A stretch of DNA of 64,000 nucleotides. Origin: Patiria pectinifera. Taxonomy: Eukaryota; Echinodermata; Asteroidea; Valvatida; Asterinidae. Shown piece after piece: positions 48,301 to 57,300 of the stretch. Where the stretch lies: positions 1,746,465 through 1,810,464 of the forward strand of contig CM057149.1 in NCBI GenBank assembly GCA_029964075.1, read 5' to 3'. Numbering within the stretch: position 1 is the stretch's first letter; each line of letters opens with the position of its first letter. The notes under the pieces are model-generated. The model did not search any database. It was not told the DNA's origin and saw nothing but the letters and a program-made list of their open reading frames with translations. The position numbers and the translations under genes were made by a program.

Positions 48301-51300
48301 AATCTCAATTTCAACCTCTGCCCAGAAGCGTCTGCTTTTGATGGAACAGGTCACATATTTGCAAAAATATTACTGGCTGAACGTTTTACGTAGTTCAGAT
48401 TTGAATGAGGTTAGAGAAGTCTTGGTTCTCAACAGCCATTCCATGTAAGGGTCATCACCAAACTCAAAAATTGAAGTGAAAGGAATAAATGTTTGTCAGT
48501 TATATTTGATAAGAGGAATATTGAAACCATCTAAATCTCAAAAGATTTTTAAAAATAAATCATTTGATTTAAAGTTTCAGCCTCCTGAACATGGATGAAT
48601 TTTGTGGGCAAAACGGAGGGTCAGGGGTATAAATCACAAACTGAGGAAGTAATTGAAGCTCATTCATAAGATTGTGCTTTATCTGCATACATTTGGTAGC
48701 TATTCCAGTCTATTTGATAAAACATTGAGAATTTTTCCAAATGTCTTCAGTATTTTCCCACTATTTCATCGTGAAAACACCCTCAAAAATATGTCACGCG
48801 AGTCACAAAATAGGGCTTTTTTTCAGATTACTTAATAACTAGAGAGGGATTCAGCTAGTGTTTGATATTTGTAAATGAAATAGTGGTGGTCTATCAATAA
48901 AAGTATGAAAATAATTATTTGCTCTACATTCCTTGTAGAAAAAACTATCTCAAGAATGTCATGCGAGTCACACAAGATTAATGTCATGCGAGTCACCAGG
49001 GGCGGATCCAGAAATTTTTGCAGGGGGGGGGGGTTTCATCAGCCAAAAAATCTGAAAATGTACACACGTTTTTTTCTCCGGACACTTGGCCTCCGTAAAA
49101 TCAAAAACTGGGGGGGGGGGAGGGGGTACCAATTTCAATCGGGGCATCTGTTCAAATTCGACGATTTTTAACACATTACAGAATGGTGTACCGTATTTTA
49201 AACAGGCGGACATTAGACCAGTATAACTTTTGGGAGGGTGTCACAGTAGGGGGGGGGTTCAACTAATTTTTTTTTTTTTTACAGGGCTGGGGGGTTTGAC
49301 CCCCCTCAGGATCCGCGCCTGGTCACAAGCGAAGCCAGGAATGTTTCATTTACATGTAATACAAAGAAACAATGCCATATTAAATTATAGAATTGGAATT
49401 AAGTCTTTAATTTAAGCATTAGTTATGAAACAAGAAATTGAATCAGTTTTTTACAAATGTACATGTATATATACACTCGAGTCTCGTTAATACAAACTCG
49501 TTCGGACCTAGCCAAATAGTTTGTTATATCAGAATTTTGTATTAAGAGGAACATCAGTCCCATTCATTGTGCACATAATTTAATGCACAGTCGGGACTAA
49601 GGCTTTATGTTTGTTATAACCAGAATTTTGTATTAACAGAGTTTGTACCAACGAGATTCGACTGTACTGTATACATTCCTATACAACTGCATCATTAATT
49701 GCAGCTCTTACCTTTTAAGGAAACTGTGACTCTACATGACCAAGAATTACAACTGTTTTCCTGAAATAATCACCCGTGGATTGATGACATCACTTCGTAA
49801 CTTAAATTCCGAAACATTTTTTTGTCTCCATGTCATTGTTAAGGATATTGTGTTTAAACCAGATTTCCACCCCAACATTTGCCAAAGTAAAGGGATAAAT
49901 AACAGTTTTCACACTCTTTCATAAGGTATTCACAGGTAAATCATTTTTATTAATATAATTTTATGATTTGATTTGTTATACTAAAATTACAGTTATAATG
50001 TGAAAGTGAAAAGCTACTGTGTCACGCGAGTCACGCATTTGTGTCACGCAAGTCACATTTTCTTCAGGCTATTTCTTACAACGAGGGATATTTGGCACAA
50101 TACAACTTATGCATGTATTGGGTGAGGGTATTAAGTTCTAAGTTCAGTAAGAATAATTTTTAGAACACTGGTAGATCCATAGGAAAAGCTATTTGAATCA
50201 AGGGATGTCAAAAATCCCTTTTTCTATCCTGTCACGCGAGTCACGTCAAAGAAACTGTGATACATGAAAAAATAGCGATGTTAAAGTAATCATATAAAAA
50301 CTAAACCATAGATTCACAATGCCCTGACTCAAATACATGCTAATTTGAGTTGAATAAATGCCAGGTTAACAACAGTAATGCATTAAAACTTTACATTTTG
50401 TTCAAATGTCACGCGAGTCACCATGGAATGGCTGACATGCAAATTATTCCATATGATTGTACCAGTTACAGCAAAGCTTGAGGCATAACATTCTCTTTTT
50501 TTTGCACAAGGATTCCTTGGGGCCTTATTAGTGGATTGTCATATTTCACGAATCTGATTAAGTGGTGTGAACATATTTGTCATACATGTATATACAAAGG
50601 AGTAATTTTGTTCATACATTTGTAAACAAGAATAGCCTTTTTATACTCAATCCTTTCAGAAAATGACATCCAATTAAGACTAGCAAACATATCGGCTGAA
50701 GGAGTTGAGAAAGCACACTTCAGGATTATCCGCGCGGCGCGGCTCTTTACAGACATTTATCAATAACATTGTCATGAGATATGTACTGTCCTCCCCATAC
50801 AGTACTACAATATTCTAAAGATGGCATAAACTAAGATAACAAAAAGAGAGTACAGGCTGCTTTGGGGAACATAGTCGTGGACTCTATTTAGCATACCCCG
50901 TTTAGAGGCAACGGTTGTCATTCACGTATTCAACGTGTGGTCCCCAACTTACACGTTCATCAATAAAACCCAAACATTTGTTTACAAGAGTTCACCTTTA
51001 CAACTGGACTACCAGCAATACTGACATTAAGGTCAGCACTGCAGACTTTTATTTTAGTTCCAATAAGCATAGATTTGGTTTTGTTGGCATTTATTGAAAG
51101 TTTGTTTCTGACACACCAGTTGTAAATTCTCGCTAGGGCTGTATTCAAGTTGATCTCTGTCTCATCAACACTGGTAGAACTACACGTTATTGTCGAGTCG
51201 TCAGCATAAATGTACAAATTACATTCTTAGGGATACAAAGTGGTAGGTCACTTGTATAAATAATAAATAACAGTGAACCTAAAATTGATCCCTGTGGCCG

Positions 51301-54300
51301 TTGTTAGGTGGTATGGCTTTAGATATGTTGCCCTAAATATTCACAGATCGACTACGTTCACTTAGATATGACACTAACCAGTTGGTAACAGAGGTTGACA
51401 TATTAAACCTTTCAATTTGTCTAGGAGAGTTGTGTGATTAACAGAGTCAAATGCCTGACTTAAATCTATGAACACAGTGCCTGTCATTTCCCCACGCTCC
51501 ATAGCCTGAAAACATTTGTTCGTTAAATCATGCAAGGTACATGTAGTTTCTGTTCAGTGTAAGGGCCTAAACACTGACTGACAACAAGGAATCAGATAAA
51601 TCATCAAGGTATGAATAGACTGCAGAGTGTTTCTATCTTCCTAGAATCTTGAGATAAAAGGCAGTATTGAGAGGCTGATAGTTAGTTGTATTACATTTTG
51701 TCCCCACACTCGTGAATAGGTGTAACCAAGGCGTGTTACCACTCTCTAGGGTATACATGTATTGTTCACATCGAGAGGCTAAAGCTGTACATTGTATGTC
51801 AAGGATTTAGTCTATGTACGGAAACGCTATTCTAATCATTTCCACACTTATTCCATCCAGACCTGTTGCTTTTCTGACCGACATTGATGATATTTTCTTT
51901 TGAACAAAGTCTTCTGCAATATCAGGCAGTAAGCATTTTTCATCAAGTGAATGTGTAACACAAGAGTTGATATTGTTGTCCTCTTCAAGAGCTCACATGG
52001 AGGTGCATTACTGGCCATACGTGTTCCGATTGTTGACAGTGTTCATTAAATGTATCAGCAATGTCCTTGAGATCATCAACGAATTCCCCATTCTGGGAAA
52101 AAAAAGACTTTGGAATAATTTTCTGTTTGCTGGCAGAACCTTTTAAATTTTTTTCCCCCGCCTTTGTTTTCCATGATGGTTGATTTAAAGTGTTCGCTTT
52201 TCTTACTTTTAAAAACCAGTCGTCTAAATTTTTACCAAACTACCGGGATGCCGCGCTTCGCACGGCACCTGCTAGCTGGGTGCAGTCGTAAAGTTTGTAT
52301 TGTTTGCAGGTTAAGAAAGTTGTCAGTGTAAAAAAGAAATGAAGATGTACTAAGTAAATACCAAAAATCTAGGGCAAATCTGCCAGGGGACCGGGGTGAC
52401 TTGATACTCTCATTTGACATGTCTGACCAGACAGATAGTTTCTTTCTTGTCTTTGTCTGATAAATCCCCCAAAATTTCGGAATTATTCATTATCACGTGA
52501 AACACATCAGCTTCAGAGAGCCTACCTTTGCAATGAGCATCTGCTATTGAAAATAGGAAGTGGGAAATTCAACTATTTTGAGAGAAAACTTGACAGATTT
52601 ATCAATGAAACGACCTCCATGATTCATTGTCTTATATCGCTGCTGACAGTGCACCCCCAATTGACGTAACACAGTCATGTTTCGAAATGCATTATTCAAA
52701 TCGTACGATCGACGTACACTTGGGTGACCTTTTTTCTTATCATGAACGTTATGTTTTGAGAGTAGTAGGAGTGTTTTGGTAGAGATAATGCTGTAATATT
52801 TAAGTATTGAAAGTCTGAAAGAAAGATATTTGCCAAAAAGGCAAAGCAAAAGGAATAATGTTTTTTTCATGTCCCAAACTGTGATTTCAAAGGTGGTCTA
52901 ATGGGGGGGCACTGGACATACATGTACTGGATGCATCTTATATCAGACATTATGCGCCTAGCATACTCCAGATGAATTTTACATCAGACATCATGTTTGC
53001 CCTCACACTTGTCTTTCGGTTGTGTGACCGCCACTTCCGTGACAGACATCAGACAGAAAGACAATGTAGGATATTTTAATATAGGATTGCCCCTACATAT
53101 TCTTTGGACAACAGCAAATGACTTTGCAAGGTTTTTTTCCTCAAACTAAAACAACTGGTTCTACTGAAAAGGCTGATTTTGTGATCCTTTTTTTGTTTTG
53201 ACATAAAAAATATTGTTCACATCTTAACTCGGCAGTGTCTAATAAAACAGTTGTCTGCCCGATCACCCTGCATTTGTAACTCAACAAACATGAATGTCTA
53301 GTCTAGTTTGTAATTTGTTTTCAGTCACTGAAGAACTCAATAATGTCGTATTGTCTTGTTTCATTAATATGATTTGTGGATATTGTTTGTAGGTGTGGAG
53401 GGAGATGAATCTGGAGCTGGATCAAGGTAATTGACATACATCTTGTGAATTTTTAAGCAGTAGAAATTTAATGTTATCTCTCCTTGTCAAGGTTCACAAT
53501 ATTGCAAAAAGAGAAAATGATTAAGTGCTGTTGCTAGAGGAGTTTCATCACTTTATTGTGTTAGTTTTGTGTCAAATGTACCACCCTTTTTTGGTCTTTA
53601 TAGCACTACTCTGATAGTGTGCCGTGTGCTCATGAACTTCCATTTATTTTATACAAGCTGATTTACCCAATCATGATCGGGTAGGGCGTATTTGTGTCGG
53701 GGTTGAAAATGTGGGGAGTAATGTACATGGGGGATTTAGTTGAGAAGACGTGCAGTTATAGAAATGAAAGAGATAAAAAATAAGAAATAAATAGCCCTAT
53801 TAGCTGATTAGGCAAAGAGATTATCAATATCATGTAACAGTAATTCAAATTCAATTCAAAGCTTCAGAAAGTCACTTCCAAGCTTTGTTGGGAAGTGTAA
53901 TATCTGGGAAGATTGGTTTTGGAAGAGTGACTGGTGTTAAAAATGAAATCCCAAGAAATGAGCTACATTTGTATATTTAAAGTAGCCCCCATATCAAAAT
54001 AAACTGGAACCACATGAAAATAACCATTTGTGGCCCTTCTATTCACTGTGCTTGGTCACGGGCGCATGCAAAGCATAGCCTAGCAAACATGGACAAAAAA
54101 TATTTTTCCAAGGTTACCCCATACTACTGTTTGGTTAACGCTATTCAACAGCGGGGAAAGTAGAATACGTAAACTGAGCCCCTAAGTTCAAGCCGCTGAC
54201 CATGCACAGCCTTGACTCGCAGAAAAGGCAACACAGACGGCTGCCAGGCAATCAGTGTGAAAGCGCACACCACGGCCATCCCTGTTAAAAGCTACGAAAA

Positions 54301-57300
54301 ATCGACAAAAGTGATCGCCCGTCTGGACACGAAAATAAGGATGACCTGAAGTCTCTGAACTGGCGGAAGACACCTTCCACATTTTTCCACAGACATGGCG
54401 CGATTTTGGCATCGCGGGAGCCTGCGGTCTCGGATCCTTTCAGGAGCAGATGTAGAAATTTCAAATTTTAAAATTATGTTTTAAATTGGCATTCATTTAT
54501 CAAATTATTTAAGTTGGGATGCCAACGTTGAGCACTGCATTAGGAAAGCACAACAAAGGATGTTTTACCGTCAACGTCTCAAGAGTTTCCACCTCCCTAA
54601 TGATCTGTTCAATGTCAAGTTTGATCCTGCGATAGTGGGAAGTGTGTTAACACAGGCTATGACTGTGTGGTATGGCAGGACTGCCATGGCTAACCGGCAG
54701 GCACTGGAGAGAGTCGGCTACATGTATTGTTTGTAGAGATCTCCCATCAGTTTCAGAAATGTATAACACCAGATTCAAGAAGAGAGGCGGTGCTATTATC
54801 AATGATGAATTTCATCTGGCTAATGAGTTTTGTGATTTGTTGAGATCAGGGAAGCGTTACCGAGTAATCAAATGCAATACAGAAAGATTCAGGAGAAATT
54901 TGTATCCTACTGCAATCAGGAGACTGAATGAAATGAAGTAACTGACGGCTTCAATGAGATCACTCACTTGATATTCTTCATATGTTTAAATACCTTTCAA
55001 TTTGAATCACTCTGAGTGTCATTTTAAAATTATTCTTCTTCGTGGCAATTTAATGTTTTAAATACAAATCCTAGTGCATTTTTTTAATGTTTAATAATAT
55101 TTATTAGTGTATTTTAATGTTTTGTAAGCACAAGAACCACAGCAATTTCTATTGTATACTTTGTATATAAATGGCAATAAACCAAATCTTGTTTTGATTG
55201 TAATTGTGTTCATTACCATAGCCCAATTCCCTGGCTCTCTAAGCACACAACATGCTGCTCAGCTTCTGTGTGTTTCATGGAGACTGCAAGTAAAGCACTT
55301 AAAAGGCAAACTAACCTCGTGGGGAAAAAAATGCTAAAGTTTGAGATGTCATTATAGAAATCTCTATGTGCACACGGCATGAAATACGCTTACATTGTAG
55401 GTTGGCAAATTTTTTGACAAAGTTTCACAGTTTTTCTGTTAACTGTTAAGCAGAACCATTAAATTGATGAGCTTATATGTTTATTTTTCCTTTGTTTCTT
55501 GTACAGTTCCAAGCCAAAGTTTGCCCAGTTCCTTGCCAACCAAAGAGACAAGCTTGCAACACATAAAGAAAAACTTGCTTCGAATACAAAGGGCATCCTT
55601 ACAAAGGTATTTCTTAAACCATTATTTCTACCATTTAAGATAATACGTCATGTGACATATTTCAGACGTTTTTTGGGGTTACAGCAAAGTGGACAAAGCA
55701 GAATAGATGGATTGCATTCAGCTGCCATCTTGGAGGTGTGGTTTGTTTTGTTAATTCAGTAATAATGAATGCACAAGAGGTCTACTCATGCGTATCACTG
55801 TTGAACAAAAGCACACACCTCTATACATCTCCAAAAACCTTGATTGGCCTCGGTGCTTCGTTAAATATGGAATGAACACTATACAGAAGGTCAGTGTGGA
55901 CACACTCATTTGAATTGGAAGAGTATCGGACCTCAGAACAATGTATTTACCCATAGATCAAGCCTATCATCAAGGCCTATTCTTCACTACACATTCTGGG
56001 CAGGGTACTGTATGGTCTTGTCATTTGTACCAATTCTAGGGATATGTACATGCTATGTTGGCATTACCAATTCATTTCTGTCATGTAGCAGCAGCAACCA
56101 GATGAATGCTACTCATCAAACAGTGTCATGCATTTCCTACTATTTTAATACCAGGGAAAGTATCTCATTGTCAGCAATTATAGCTCTTGCAGTAGTTTTT
56201 GCAAACCATTTAGAGTATAGCATTGTGCACATAGAAGGCCTGAGACAGAAGCAAAAGAAAAACATTGGACTGCCAATGCTGTGATACTAATATGGAATAC
56301 TGAGACGGTGTCGCTCAAATTCAGCAATAAGTTTGATAGTCATGCTTTTAATTGATCTTTAAGCAAACTTGAATCCACAATCCTGATTGGTTGGTCAATG
56401 GAAAGAACAATGTGATATTGACTGTTGCAGGGTCCATATTTCACTGTGAGTATCACGCTATTCTAAGATGCATGCATTTTCTTGCTGCTTTCACATGAAG
56501 TTGGATAACAACTAAAGCATTACCACAGTATATGCGTTGCATCCTTACTGTTTGTCCAGTTTTCAGGAATATAAATTGGTTATGCCACTCGCTCCTGTGT
56601 TCCAGGGCATGTGTTCATTAAGCCTGTCAGCTGCCTTTGGCCTGGTGGCAAATGGGGCGGGTACTTTTTATGAAAGTCTACAATATGTTGATTTATATAT
56701 ACCACTGGAAGCCTGACATCAATAATAATGGATATCATTATTGGCTTCCTTCTCCTTAATTTAACTTCTTTTCCAATTCATTTCAATATCAGTTATTTGC
56801 AAAAAAACACAAAAAACCCACCAATTTTATCAATTGAGAATATGGTAGTTACAAATTTGAATAACATTGAGTCCCATTTATTCATCATCCATTACATGCA
56901 TCCACAAATTGTCTGCACAGTCTGGTTTCTAAGAAGCGAATTCCTATCAGGTCCAAAATGCTCCCACTGACGTAATAATGGAGCTACATATCATGAAGTA
57001 ATAAACTCTGACAGTAATTGCTACAAATGAAAGCCAGTGCATTTTTAATTCTCATCATTTCTTTTTAATAATCATCTGCATTGATGAGTGTAAAAAGTAG
57101 CAGAAATAACCAAGTGGCTATATTTATTTTGACTACATGCCAATCAATCACTCATGTGTTTGATTTGATTTCCGATCAGATTGGAGATGCGGTCACCAGG
57201 AATGCACCTGCACCAACCGGCAGCAGATCCTCTCCTCCGTCAACCTTACGTGGGTCAAGTAGTCCTCAAGCTGGCATTGCATCGGACCTCAATGAAATTA

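Larger units (their letters stand above)
48792..50421 (+). repeat. Dispersed TGTCACGCGAGTCAC motif cluster
   Basis: The 15-mer TGTCACGCGAGTCAC, or a one- or two-base variant, starts at 48792, 48957, 48982, 50020, 50042, 50230 and 50407, always in the same orientation and with unrelated AT-rich sequence between copies. Spacing is irregular (22 to about 1,000 bp; two later MITEs lie in the longest gap). Function unknown. Confidence 0.85.

Noticed and set aside
47923-48361. Inverted repeat as a complete MITE with target duplication
   Set aside because: Arms are clear but the outer ends and any target duplication cannot be defined, so it is listed only as a repeat.
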